Part shown: in pieces, positions 24,481 to 31,136 of the stretch | Layout: each line of letters starts with the position of its first letter | Numbering within the stretch: position 1 is the first letter of the stretch | Assembly (NCBI RefSeq): GCF_019207025.1 | Contig: NZ_JAEEGC010000097.1 | Coordinates: forward strand, 1 to 37,178 | Length of the DNA: 37,178 nt | DNA from: Clostridium thailandense | GTDB taxonomy: Bacteria > Bacillota > Clostridia > Clostridiales > Clostridiaceae | Direction of reading: 5' to 3' | Made by a program: the position numbers and the translations under genes | Notes under the pieces: generated by a model | What the model was told of the DNA's origin: nothing | Seen by the model: the letters and a program-made list of their open reading frames with translations, nothing else | Database searches by the model: none

Positions 24481-24554
24481 CCTGGTTTATGAAAAGAAAG
24501 TTTTTTAGTTTAGTGTAGAATTAAGGATATAAGAATAATGTAAGAGGTGATAGA

Positions 24555-24884
24555 ATGTCTAGTATTGATGATTTTAATAAATTAGATATAAGAGTAGGAG
24601 AAATTATTAGAACAGAAGTATTTAAAAATGCGAAAAAACCAGCTTATAAACTTTGGATAGACTTTGGAGATGAAATAGGAATTAAAAGATCCAGTGCTCA
24701 AATTACTAAATTTTATGAAGCTGAAGAGTTAATTGGAAGGCAAATACTAGCAGTTATTAACTTTCCTCCAAGACAGATTGCAGATTTTATGTCGGAGGTT
24801 TTAGTCTTAGGAGTATATACTGAGCAGGGAGTTATATTGATTCAGCCAGATCAAAAGGTAAATAAAGGAGATAAACTAGGATAA
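24555..24884 (+). CDS. csaA: Chaperone CsaA (tRNA-binding-domain protein)
   Basis: This 109-residue protein is a single EMAP/Trbp111-type OB-fold domain. CsaA in Bacillus has chaperone activity connected with protein export, and the fold also binds tRNA. Typical segments are FNKLDIRVGEIIRTEVFKNA, AYKLWIDFGDEIGIKRSSAQ, LIGRQILAVINFPPRQIADF and SEVLVLGVYTEQGVILIQPD; the length is right for the family. An AGAGGTGA site precedes the ATG. It follows the AraC regulator and ends at an unusual composite terminator. Confidence 0.93.
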   Translation: MSSIDDFNKLDIRVGEIIRTEVFKNAKKPAYKLWIDFGDEIGIKRSSAQITKFYEAEELIGRQILAVINFPPRQIADFMSEVLVLGVYTEQGVILIQPDQKVNKGDKLG

Positions 24885-24894
24885 CTGAAAATGC

Positions 24895-25036
24895 AAAGTG
24901 GTAGCTTTTTATAGACATTCACGGTCAACATTTAACTTATACCAAAAGTATTTAAATGTACCTTCCAGAATGTCAATATATCCCTACGTATAAGTTAATT
25001 GTCTGCATGAGTATCTATAAGTGTACCACTTTTTTT
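24895..25036 (+). terminator. Composite terminator after csaA carrying a long inverted repeat
   Basis: AAAGTGGTA (24895-24903) pairs with TACCACTTT (25024-25032), followed by a T run to 25036, as in a terminator. Between these arms lies a second inverted repeat: left arm 24910-24941 (starts TATAGACATT, ends AACTTATA) and right arm 24989-25019 (starts TATAAGTTAATTGTCT, ends TATCTATA). The right arm carries the ATAAGTTnAnTnTCT repeat. This looks like a normal terminator enlarged by insertion of a repeat in its loop. Confidence 0.7.
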
Positions 25037-25130
25037 GTTACCCTAAGTGAAGAAAGTGAGTTATATGAATTAGAACAGCTGTTGTTAAATTATCAGATGC
25101 TGAATTACACAAAATAATATAGCAGGGGTA

Positions 25131-25159
25131 TTGTATAATTATGCCTTTCAATGTATAAT
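25131..25159 (+). promoter_or_regulatory. Promoter of the amino-acid-binding lipoprotein gene
   Basis: TTGTAT (25131-25136) and TATAAT (25154-25159) are separated by exactly 17 bp. The leader to the ATG at 25202 is about 35 nt. Confidence 0.65.
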
Positions 25160-25201
25160 GATGTTTATAATAAAGTTATACATAGGTAGGGGGAAATTGA
25201 A

Positions 25202-26041
25202 ATGCTTAAAAATACGTTAAAGAAGATTGTTGGGGTTTCATTAATGATGACAACAATCATTGCTTTCACAGCTTGTGGAAACAAACAAAATTCGTCAACA
25301 GACAATGCACAAGATAAGTCACAATCTGCAGCCATGCAAAAGATTAAGAAAAGTGGAAAGCTTGTTATTGGTACCAGTGCTGATTATCCACCATATGAAT
25401 TCCATAAATCAGTAGATGGAAAAGATGAGATTGTAGGATTTGATATTGAAGTTGGAAAACAAATCGCTAAGGATCTTGGTGTTCAGCTAGAAATAAAAGA
25501 TATGAAGTTTGATGGATTACTTGCTGCATTAGACCAAGGAAACGTTGATATAATTGTTGCAGGCATGAATCCAACTGAAGAAAGAAAGAAAAGTGTAGAT
25601 TTTTCAAATGTATATTATACAGCAGTACAAAGTGTAATACTTAGAACTTCTGACAAGGATAAAATTAAATCAATTGATGATTTAAAGGGAAAGAAGGTAG
25701 CTGTACAAAAAGGAGCAACACAAGAAGAAATAGCTAAGAAGCAAATGCCAAATTCTCAAGCTATAGCTCTTCCAAAAATATCAGACTTAATTTTATCATT
25801 GAAAAATAATAGAGCTGATGCAGTAATAGTAGAGTTACCAGTAGCAACTTCTAATGTAAATTCAAATAAAGATTTATTTATATCTGACATAAAAGTGCAG
25901 AATGAAGTAGAAGGTTCTGCAGTAGCAGTGAAAAAAGGAAGTACAGATTTAGTGCAATCAATAAATAAAACAATAGACAGATTAACAAAGGATAAGAGCA
26001 TAGACAAATATGTTACTGATGCGACTAATTCAGTAGAGTAG
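25202..26041 (+). CDS. ABC transporter substrate-binding lipoprotein, amino-acid type
   Basis: The protein is a family 3 extracellular solute-binding protein that captures an amino acid outside the cell. A lipoprotein signal ends in FTAC with Cys25 as the lipid-modified residue. The mature domain shows SGKLVIGTSADYPPYEF, VGFDIEVGKQIAKDLGV, FDGLLAALDQGNVDIIVAGM, TEERKKSVDFS and LKGKKVAVQKGATQ, all standard for polar amino-acid binders. Total length 279 is normal. The permease and ATPase genes that usually follow are missing here, so it must work with a transporter encoded elsewhere or be an orphan. GGGGG lies before the ATG. A hairpin follows the stop. Confidence 0.92.
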   Translation: MLKNTLKKIVGVSLMMTTIIAFTACGNKQNSSTDNAQDKSQSAAMQKIKKSGKLVIGTSADYPPYEFHKSVDGKDEIVGFDIEVGKQIAKDLGVQLEIKDMKFDGLLAALDQGNVDIIVAGMNPTEERKKSVDFSNVYYTAVQSVILRTSDKDKIKSIDDLKGKKVAVQKGATQEEIAKKQMPNSQAIALPKISDLILSLKNNRADAVIVELPVATSNVNSNKDLFISDIKVQNEVEGSAVAVKKGSTDLVQSINKTIDRLTKDKSIDKYVTDATNSVE

Positions 26042-26063
26042 AAGATAAATAATAGATTTTTGC

Positions 26064-26103
26064 ATAAAGTGTTGGGTAGTAAGATGCCTAGCACTTTATT
26101 TAT
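26064..26103 (+). terminator. Terminator of the lipoprotein gene
   Basis: ATAAAGTGTTGGG (26064-26076) pairs with CCTAGCACTTTAT (26087-26099) with wobble pairs, followed by a short T-rich tail. Confidence 0.65.
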
Positions 26104-26168
26104 ACTTGTTTATTGCTAATGTTTTCTAGAAAATATCTGCTGGATATGGCGGAGAATGAGGTGCGAAT

Positions 26169-27263
26169 ATGATTACAACAGATAAATATCCTTTACTTGA
26201 AATAAATTTAAATAAAATATACGAAAATGCTAAGATCATTGTAGAAAAATGCAAAGAAAATAGAATTACCGTATCTGGCATAATAAAAGGAGTTAACGGA
26301 GAAGAGCGCGTGGCAAAGGAACTTGTGAGAGCAGGGTGTACTTACATAGCGAGTTCTCGATTAGAGCAGTTGAAAGAGTTAAGAGAAAAAGGTTACAAGA
26401 TAGATACTATGCTCATACGCATACCTATGAGAAGTGAACTTGAAGAACTGGTTCAGTATGCAGATATAAGTTTGAATTCAGAGGGAAGAACTATTCAACT
26501 TATAGAAGATGCATGTTGCAAGTATAATAAACAACATGGAGTTGTTCTTATGTATGATGTTGGAGATCTTAGAGAAGGCTTTATAGATGAAAAAGAACTT
26601 ATAGACCAGGCCTTATATATAGAAAATAACCTTAAACATGTGAAGCTTATGGGAATCGGTACTAATCTAAGTTGTTATGGTTCTATAAAACCTACTCATG
26701 AAAATTTAAAACAGGTAACTATATTAGCCGATACTATAAGGGAACTTATAGGAAGAAGACTTGAAATAGTATCAGGTGGAGGAACTACTTCTTTGCCACT
26801 TTTATTTAATGGTGAGATGCCAGATGGAATTAGTAACCTGAGAATTGGAGAAGCAATGCTTTTAAATAGAGATTTACCAGACTTATGGGGGACCCAAATA
26901 CCGGGAATGCATAATGATACCTTTGTATTAAAAGCGCAGATAATTGAAATCAAGGATAAGCCAACATATCCGATTGGAGAGATGTATTTAAATACTTCTG
27001 GCAATAAGCCTGTTTATGAGGACAGAGGCATAAGAAAAAGGGCCTTATTAGCTATTGGTAAGCAGGATTTTGTGCATCAGGATAACCTCATTCCTCTTGA
27101 TGAGAATATAGAGCTTGTTGGAAGCAGTAGTGATCATACGATAATTGATATAGAAAACTGTAAAAATGGATATAAGGTTGGAGACATAGTTCAATTTTAT
27201 ATGTATTATTCTCCGATGTTGTATCTTTGCAACTCAAAATGGGTGAAAAAGAAATATATATAG
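26169..27263 (+). CDS. Alanine/ornithine racemase family PLP enzyme
   Basis: This 364-residue PLP enzyme has the alanine racemase fold-type III barrel. Residues 7-20 (YPLLEINLNKIYEN) give the usual opening strand, and Lys40 in SGIIKGVNG is the expected PLP Schiff-base lysine. Further features are GCTYIASSRLEQLKELR, MYDVGDLREGF, GIGTNLSCYG, VSGGGTTSLP (phosphate-binding region) and LRIGEAMLLN. The family includes clostridial ornithine racemase and relatives, while the true alanine racemase has a different C-terminal domain. The substrate may be ornithine, alanine or another amino acid. The next gene starts 15 nt downstream and encodes a tRNA-editing protein, so the two are almost certainly one operon. 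Confidence 0.85.
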   Translation: MITTDKYPLLEINLNKIYENAKIIVEKCKENRITVSGIIKGVNGEERVAKELVRAGCTYIASSRLEQLKELREKGYKIDTMLIRIPMRSELEELVQYADISLNSEGRTIQLIEDACCKYNKQHGVVLMYDVGDLREGFIDEKELIDQALYIENNLKHVKLMGIGTNLSCYGSIKPTHENLKQVTILADTIRELIGRRLEIVSGGGTTSLPLLFNGEMPDGISNLRIGEAMLLNRDLPDLWGTQIPGMHNDTFVLKAQIIEIKDKPTYPIGEMYLNTSGNKPVYEDRGIRKRALLAIGKQDFVHQDNLIPLDENIELVGSSSDHTIIDIENCKNGYKVGDIVQFYMYYSPMLYLCNSKWVKKKYI

Positions 27264-27278
27264 AAAAGGAGATACACA

Positions 27279-27923
27279 ATGAGTGTTAAGAAATTATTTT
27301 GGGAAAATCCTTATTTGACCGAACTTGAAGCAAAAATAATCAGTGTAAAAGGTAATGTTATCACTCTTGATAAAACAATAGCTTTTGCCTTTTCAGGAGG
27401 TCAGCAATCTGATGCAGGAACCATAGGAGGATTTCAAATTATAGAAGCCAAAAAAGAAGGAAAAGAAATTTACTATACTATTGAACAAAATCATAATTTA
27501 ATACCTAATCAAGAGGTTATGGTTATAATTGATTGGGAAAAAAGATATAGATTAATGAAATTACATTTTGCAGCAGAAATTATACTTGAATTAGTATATC
27601 AAAACTATAATCATCCTGAGAAAATTGGAGCAAACATAACTGTAGATAAAGCAAGAGTAGACTTTTTATGGGATGGAAAAATTTCTGAGATATTTCCAGA
27701 GCTTCAGAGTAAAGCAAATAGTATAATAAATTCAAATTTAGATATAATAAGTGCTTTTGAGGATGAAGAGAAGGAAAAAAGATATTGGTGTATAAAAGGA
27801 TTTGCAAAAGTATCTTGTGGAGGAACGCATTTAAAGAGAACAGGAGAAATTGGACCTATATATTTAAAAAGAAACAATTTAGGTAGTGGTAAGGAAAGAA
27901 TTGAGATATACTTAGAAAAATAA
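27279..27923 (+). CDS. Alanyl-tRNA editing protein (AlaX-like) with altered zinc motif
   Basis: This 214-residue protein resembles the free-standing editing domain of alanyl-tRNA synthetase, which hydrolyses mischarged Ser- or Gly-tRNA(Ala). The pattern FAFSGGQQSDAG (about 36-47) and the zinc motif SCGGTH (Cys180, His184) are clear. The other zinc motif, normally HxxxH, is HFAAE here (His96, Glu100), so one His ligand is replaced by Glu. Glu can also bind zinc, so activity may persist or be altered. Translation is probably coupled to the racemase gene 15 nt upstream, which suggests a role with an unusual amino acid made or removed by that enzyme. Confidence 0.85.
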   Translation: MSVKKLFWENPYLTELEAKIISVKGNVITLDKTIAFAFSGGQQSDAGTIGGFQIIEAKKEGKEIYYTIEQNHNLIPNQEVMVIIDWEKRYRLMKLHFAAEIILELVYQNYNHPEKIGANITVDKARVDFLWDGKISEIFPELQSKANSIINSNLDIISAFEDEEKEKRYWCIKGFAKVSCGGTHLKRTGEIGPIYLKRNNLGSGKERIEIYLEK

Positions 27924-28082
27924 TAAATCTGTTCTAGTATTGTATAGTTGTAAATTGTGTGTTGTAAAATTCTAATTATAAGGTTTGAAAATTAACAAAA
28001 TGATAATTTTAAACTATTTTTTTTATTAATATTTCAATTTTCGTATAAATAGTGTATAATAATAATTGTCCTAAGTAATATT

Positions 28083-28183
28083 TAGATAGTTAACTGTAAA
28101 GCTAAACTAATTATATACCTCAGCCGCCAAATACCATTTTAAATTTGGAAATATATAAGTTTAGTTATAGAGTTAACTATCTA
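28083..28183. repeat. Nested inverted repeat between convergent genes
   Basis: TAGATAGTTAACT (28083-28095) and AGTTAACTATCTA (28171-28183) pair perfectly over 13 bp. Inside, CTAAACT (from 28102) faces AGTTTAG near 28159-28165, and CCAAAT (28127-28132) faces ATTTGG (28143-28148). The central CCTCAGCCGCC is GC-rich for this genome. There is no T run on either strand, so it does not look like a plain terminator. It may be a structured RNA or a small mobile repeat. Confidence 0.6.
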
Positions 28184-28205
28184 TATAGCTTAGAGAAAAT
28201 TAAAT

Positions 28206-29735
28206 TTAGGAAATCAATTTATTCATTTCAATAGCCATGTTTTTTAAGTTTTCTGCACTGCTTGTCAAATCTTCACTTACTGTTACAGTTCTATTTATAG
28301 ATTTGTTAACTAAATTGAAATCTGATATGGCGTCTCTCATTGTTTCATAAATATTAGAATTAAATGTAACAACGTTTTGAGTTTCTGATAAGAGAGTATT
28401 AGTTAACTCGCTTATTTCCTTAATGTTAATTCCTGAGTCCTTTAATCTAGTTAGCATAATCTTTATATTTTCAACGGCATTGTTTATAATAGTATCACCA
28501 TTATTTATCTTTTCTGAGTTCTCGGTCATAAGACACTCTACCTGAGCAACCCTTTCTTTAACTTCATTAGTAATTAAAGTTGCATCATTTAAGGATGTTC
28601 CAGTATCTTCAGCAAGTTCCCTAATTTCATCTGCGACAACTGCAAAGCCTTTTCCAAACTCACCGGCTCTTGCAGCTTCAATTGATGCATTTAAAGCAAG
28701 AAGATTAGTCTGCTCGGATATCTGTTTTATTATAAGAAGTATTTCATCAATTTGTTTAGACTTTTCTTCAAGCACCTTTGTGGCATCTAGGGTATTACCT
28801 ATGCTATTTTTTATAACGCTTATTATACTTAGAGTTTGGTTCAATGCTTCTTCATTTTGATTAGATAATTGAATTAAACTAGTAGAATTATTTTCAGTAT
28901 CTTTAGACTTTATAGAAATAGATCTATTGGCATCTAAAAGCTGATTAAGTACTTTGGTATTTTCAAAAGAGTCTTTTAATATTTTGTCTGTATCTCTAGA
29001 AATAGATTGAGTAGTACTTGATATTTCTTCCATAGAGGCGCTTTCCTCTGAAGCTATGGATGCTAAATTTTCACTTGAACCTAATAAACTTTTGGCAAAT
29101 TCAGTAGTTTTATTAAATAAATTACTTATATTTTCATTATTGATTCTAAGTTCAGTTTCATTTTTTTCAATGGATTTTAATAATTTGGCTGAAAAGTATG
29201 TAGAAGCAAAAAGTCCAAATGAAACTAGAGATATAGAAATTATTCTAAGTATCAATTCTCTTAAAAAAAACTCATTAGTCAGTGTATATGGATTTAAAAC
29301 AAATAGTATAACTTCTGAGACGATGCTTAGTATAATAGAAGCCATATTGATTTTATTATCTAGGAATAGAGAGCATAATATAATCATATAGAAAACTGTT
29401 ACCCACAGTTCTTTTGAAGGAATAGTAAAATTCATATACAGAAAGTTTATATAACAAGCTATAAGTGTAGCTATTTTCATGTTTTTGAACATTTTACTAT
29501 TCAGTTCTCCATCTACAACTGTTAGTTTGTACATAATGTTAAAAGCAAGTATCTCTAAAGATCCTATTAAAAATAAACCGATTAAATAAGGCCATTTAAC
29601 CTCGTTATATAATCCTAATAGTTTCATTACTGCAAACATTGAACCTGCTAGTAATGCACTTAAGGAATAGATAACTATTACAAACTTTAACGTTTTCACC
29701 TGATGTCTAATTATAGTGCTTGTATCAGTAGTCAT
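28206..29735 (-). CDS. Methyl-accepting chemotaxis protein with polytopic membrane sensor
   Basis: The 509-residue receptor has about six hydrophobic segments in residues 15-190 and no large extracellular domain, so it probably senses within or near the membrane. No HAMP domain is visible. The cytoplasmic half is a long coiled coil with the highly conserved hairpin tip [20 protein letters not shown], then [19 protein letters not shown], which contacts CheA and CheW. Methylation sites should lie in the flanking helices, but I cannot place them exactly. GAGGAG lies about 12 nt before the ATG. It stands alone, without che genes nearby, and is divergent from rpsF. Confidence 0.92.
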   Translation of the reverse strand: MTTDTSTIIRHQVKTLKFVIVIYSLSALLAGSMFAVMKLLGLYNEVKWPYLIGLFLIGSLEILAFNIMYKLTVVDGELNSKMFKNMKIATLIACYINFLYMNFTIPSKELWVTVFYMIILCSLFLDNKINMASIILSIVSEVILFVLNPYTLTNEFFLRELILRIISISLVSFGLFASTYFSAKLLKSIEKNETELRINNENISNLFNKTTEFAKSLLGSSENLASIASEESASMEEISSTTQSISRDTDKILKDSFENTKVLNQLLDANRSISIKSKDTENNSTSLIQLSNQNEEALNQTLSIISVIKNSIGNTLDATKVLEEKSKQIDEILLIIKQISEQTNLLALNASIEAARAGEFGKGFAVVADEIRELAEDTGTSLNDATLITNEVKERVAQVECLMTENSEKINNGDTIINNAVENIKIMLTRLKDSGINIKEISELTNTLLSETQNVVTFNSNIYETMRDAISDFNLVNKSINRTVTVSEDLTSSAENLKNMAIEMNKLIS

Positions 29736-29839
29736 GTTGCTAATCAGCTCCTCTCAATATCTATTAAAAACCGAAGAAAACTTTTCTGCTTTAATCTCAT
29801 TTTTAACCAACCTTTTGTTTAAATGTCATAATAATATAA

Positions 29840-29848
29840 ATTATACCA
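29840..29848 (-). promoter_or_regulatory. Extended -10 promoter of the chemoreceptor gene
   Basis: On the minus strand TGGTATAAT runs from 29848 to 29840, a perfect extended -10. The leader to the ATG at 29735 would be about 100 nt. No convincing -35 is present. Confidence 0.5.
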
Positions 29849-29971
29849 TAAATTTCATTTGTACTGGAATTGAAACTTTTTATAATTATATAATTACTCT
29901 TAATATAGGCTTAAGTCAGCTTAAAGACAGCAACTCTGGGCCATAAAATTAAGAAAATATGTAGAAAAATA

Positions 29972-30011
29972 AAAAAACAACATAGTTTTTAAAAAAATAT
30001 GTTGTTTTTTT
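29972..30011. terminator. Bidirectional terminator in the divergent chemoreceptor/rpsF region
   Basis: AAAAAACAACATA (29972-29984) pairs perfectly with TATGTTGTTTTTT (29998-30010). T-rich tails follow on both strands, so it can act in both directions. The position is odd because the flanking genes point away from each other: it may protect the rpsF promoter from read-through or end a short RNA. Confidence 0.7.
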
Positions 30012-30030
30012 ATTAAATTGATGATAAAAT
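30002..30030 (+). promoter_or_regulatory. Promoter of the rpsF-rpsR operon
   Basis: TTGTTT (30002-30007) and TAAAAT (30025-30030) are 17 bp apart, with TG before the -10. The -35 overlaps the right arm of the preceding terminator. The start site would be near 30037. Confidence 0.5.
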
Positions 30031-30037
30031 ATTAAAC

Positions 30038-30080
30038 TGGAGTCCCTGCTGTGAAATACACAGCCGTTAGTCCAAGGGGA
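30038..30080 (+). promoter_or_regulatory. Probable S6:S18 autoregulatory leader
   Basis: The leader contains hairpin GCTGTG (30048-30053)/CACAGC (30059-30064) directly followed by the bulge sequence CCG (30064-30066) and TTAGTCC, just before the ribosome binding site. Ribosomal proteins S6 and S18 are known to repress their own mRNA by binding a hairpin with a conserved CCG. The match in place and sequence is good, but the closing stem is weak. Confidence 0.5.
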
Positions 30081-30094
30081 GGAGGTGAAACTTA

Positions 30095-30382
30095 ATGAGA
30101 AAGTATGAAACTATATTTATATTGCACCCATCATTAGACGAAGAAGCTGTTAAAGCTAACGTTGAAAAGTTCAAGGGAGTAATAGAAAATGGTGGTGGAG
30201 TAGTAGAAAATATTGATAACTGGGGTAAGAGAAAGCTTGCTTATGAAATAAGCAAAGTTACTGAAGGTTATTATACTCTAGTAAACTTCAACGCTGATCC
30301 TGAATTACCAAAAGAGTTAGACAGAGTATTCAGAATTACTGACAGTGTTATAAGACACATAATAGTTAACAATGAAAAATAG
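30095..30382 (+). CDS. rpsF: 30S ribosomal protein S6
   Basis: S6 binds 16S rRNA together with S18 in the platform of the small subunit. The 95-residue sequence is typical: MRKYETIFILHPSLDEEAV, NIDNWGKRKLAYEISKVTEG, YYTLVNFNADP and FRITDSVIRHI. A very strong AGGAGGTG lies 7 nt before the ATG. In most Firmicutes the order is rpsF-ssb-rpsR. Here a 122-bp gap with only the tail of ssb separates rpsF from rpsR. Confidence 0.98.
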   Translation: MRKYETIFILHPSLDEEAVKANVEKFKGVIENGGGVVENIDNWGKRKLAYEISKVTEGYYTLVNFNADPELPKELDRVFRITDSVIRHIIVNNEK

Positions 30383-30437
30383 GATTAACTACAGCATGTC
30401 TGAAGAATTTGTAAGAACTCAAAGTTTTAATTAAAAA

Positions 30438-30485
30438 CATATAGAGGATATAATTCCAATCGATGATGGAGATATCCCATTTTGA
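30438..30485 (+). pseudogene. ssb: C-terminal tail of a deleted ssb gene
   Basis: A frame ending at TGA 30483-30485 reads IEDIIPIDDGDIPF. The DDxDIPF end is the diagnostic acidic tip of bacterial single-stranded-DNA-binding protein. It lies exactly where ssb ends in the conserved rpsF-ssb-rpsR operon, 19 nt before rpsR. The OB-fold and start are gone: a stop codon lies just upstream in frame. So ssb was deleted here, and SSB must be supplied from another locus. Confidence 0.8.
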
Positions 30486-30504
30486 AAGGTAAGGAGGGAT
30501 AAGC

Positions 30505-30759
30505 ATGGCAGATAGAGAAGGCGGAAGAAGAAATTCAGGTAAGATGAGAAGAGCAAAAAGAAAAGTTTGTGCTTTTTGTATGGATAAAGCTGAATTTATA
30601 GATTATAAAGATATAAATAAATTAAGAAAATATGTTACTGAAAAAGGAAAGATTCTTCCAAGAAGAATTTCCGGTACTTGCGCTAAGCATCAAAGATCAC
30701 TTACAGATGCTATAAAGAGAGCAAGAAACATAGCATTATTACCATTTACAACAGACTAA
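30505..30759 (+). CDS. rpsR: 30S ribosomal protein S18 (zinc-binding C+ form)
   Basis: S18 pairs with S6 in the 30S platform. The 84-residue protein has the conserved core [20 protein letters not shown], split as [11 protein letters not shown] and [19 protein letters not shown]. It keeps the CAFC motif and the later CAKH, so four Cys/His residues could bind zinc (C+ form). An AAGGAGG site precedes the ATG. Two tandem terminators follow. Confidence 0.98.
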   Translation: MADREGGRRNSGKMRRAKRKVCAFCMDKAEFIDYKDINKLRKYVTEKGKILPRRISGTCAKHQRSLTDAIKRARNIALLPFTTD

Positions 30760-30767
30760 TACAAGAG

Positions 30768-30803
30768 CTGAAGAATAGACTTTGGATATTCTTCAGTTTT
30801 TTT
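30768..30803 (+). terminator. First terminator after rpsR
   Basis: CTGAAGAATA (30768-30777) pairs perfectly with TATTCTTCAG (30787-30796), followed by seven T residues. Confidence 0.9.
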
Positions 30804-30814
30804 ATTTTTTGTTA

Positions 30815-30846
30815 ACTGTTGCATCTATAGTGCAACAGTCTTTTTT
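30815..30846 (+). terminator. Second terminator after rpsR
   Basis: ACTGTTGCA (30815-30823) pairs perfectly with TGCAACAGT (30831-30839), followed by C and a T run. It lies 12 nt after the first, giving a tandem stop. Confidence 0.85.
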
Positions 30847-31007
30847 ATTTTACATATAAAGTAATAAATTCAAGTAAAATCATTTTTATTCTTAAGAATA
30901 CATAAGTGGAATAATTTTTATAAATTGTTTATAATAAGATTAAAGATAACTATGGACAAATTGCCGAGAATTCTTAACAGTCTGTTCTAATTAGAGGAGG
31001 AAAGGAA

Positions 31008-31049
31008 GTGAATAACCCTGATTTATGGCTTGCTGATAGAAAAAATTGA
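31008..31049 (+). CDS. Possible 13-codon leader peptide
   Basis: A GTG start behind an excellent GAGGAGGAAAGG site opens a frame MNNPDLWLADRKN and stop at 31047-31049. It lies about 90 nt before the giant kinase gene. Its codons 3-6 contain CCCTGATTT (31016-31024), which is complementary to the region around the ribosome binding site of that gene. It could be a regulatory leader peptide; it may also be a remnant of an older gene start. Confidence 0.4.
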   Translation: MNNPDLWLADRKN

Positions 31050-31130
31050 GTAGTTAAATCATGTAAAGCTACCCTTCTATGACAAAGGTAGAATATAAAA
31101 ATAATTTGTTATAGTTTTAAAAAATCAGGG
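31016..31130 (+). promoter_or_regulatory. Leader pairing that can hide the kinase-gene ribosome binding site
   Basis: CCCTGATTT (31016-31024) is exactly complementary to AAATCAGGG (31122-31130), which includes the AGGG ribosome binding site 6 nt before the ATG at 31137. Between them CTACC (31069-31073) faces GGTAG (31087-31091). A ribosome on the leader ORF would cover the left arm and free the ribosome binding site. The control model is inference. Confidence 0.4.
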
Positions 31131-31136
31131 AATCTA

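Noticed and set aside
25037..25201. Riboswitch or T-box in the leader of the amino-acid-binding lipoprotein gene
   Set aside because: The promoter at 25131-25159 leaves a leader of only about 35 nt, too short for such elements, and no T-box sequence is visible.
29716..29946. 76-codon plus-strand ORF overlapping the chemoreceptor start
   Set aside because: It has no good ribosome binding site, overlaps the minus-strand gene and its probable promoter, and its translation (many Ile, Asn and Tyr) looks like AT-rich noise.
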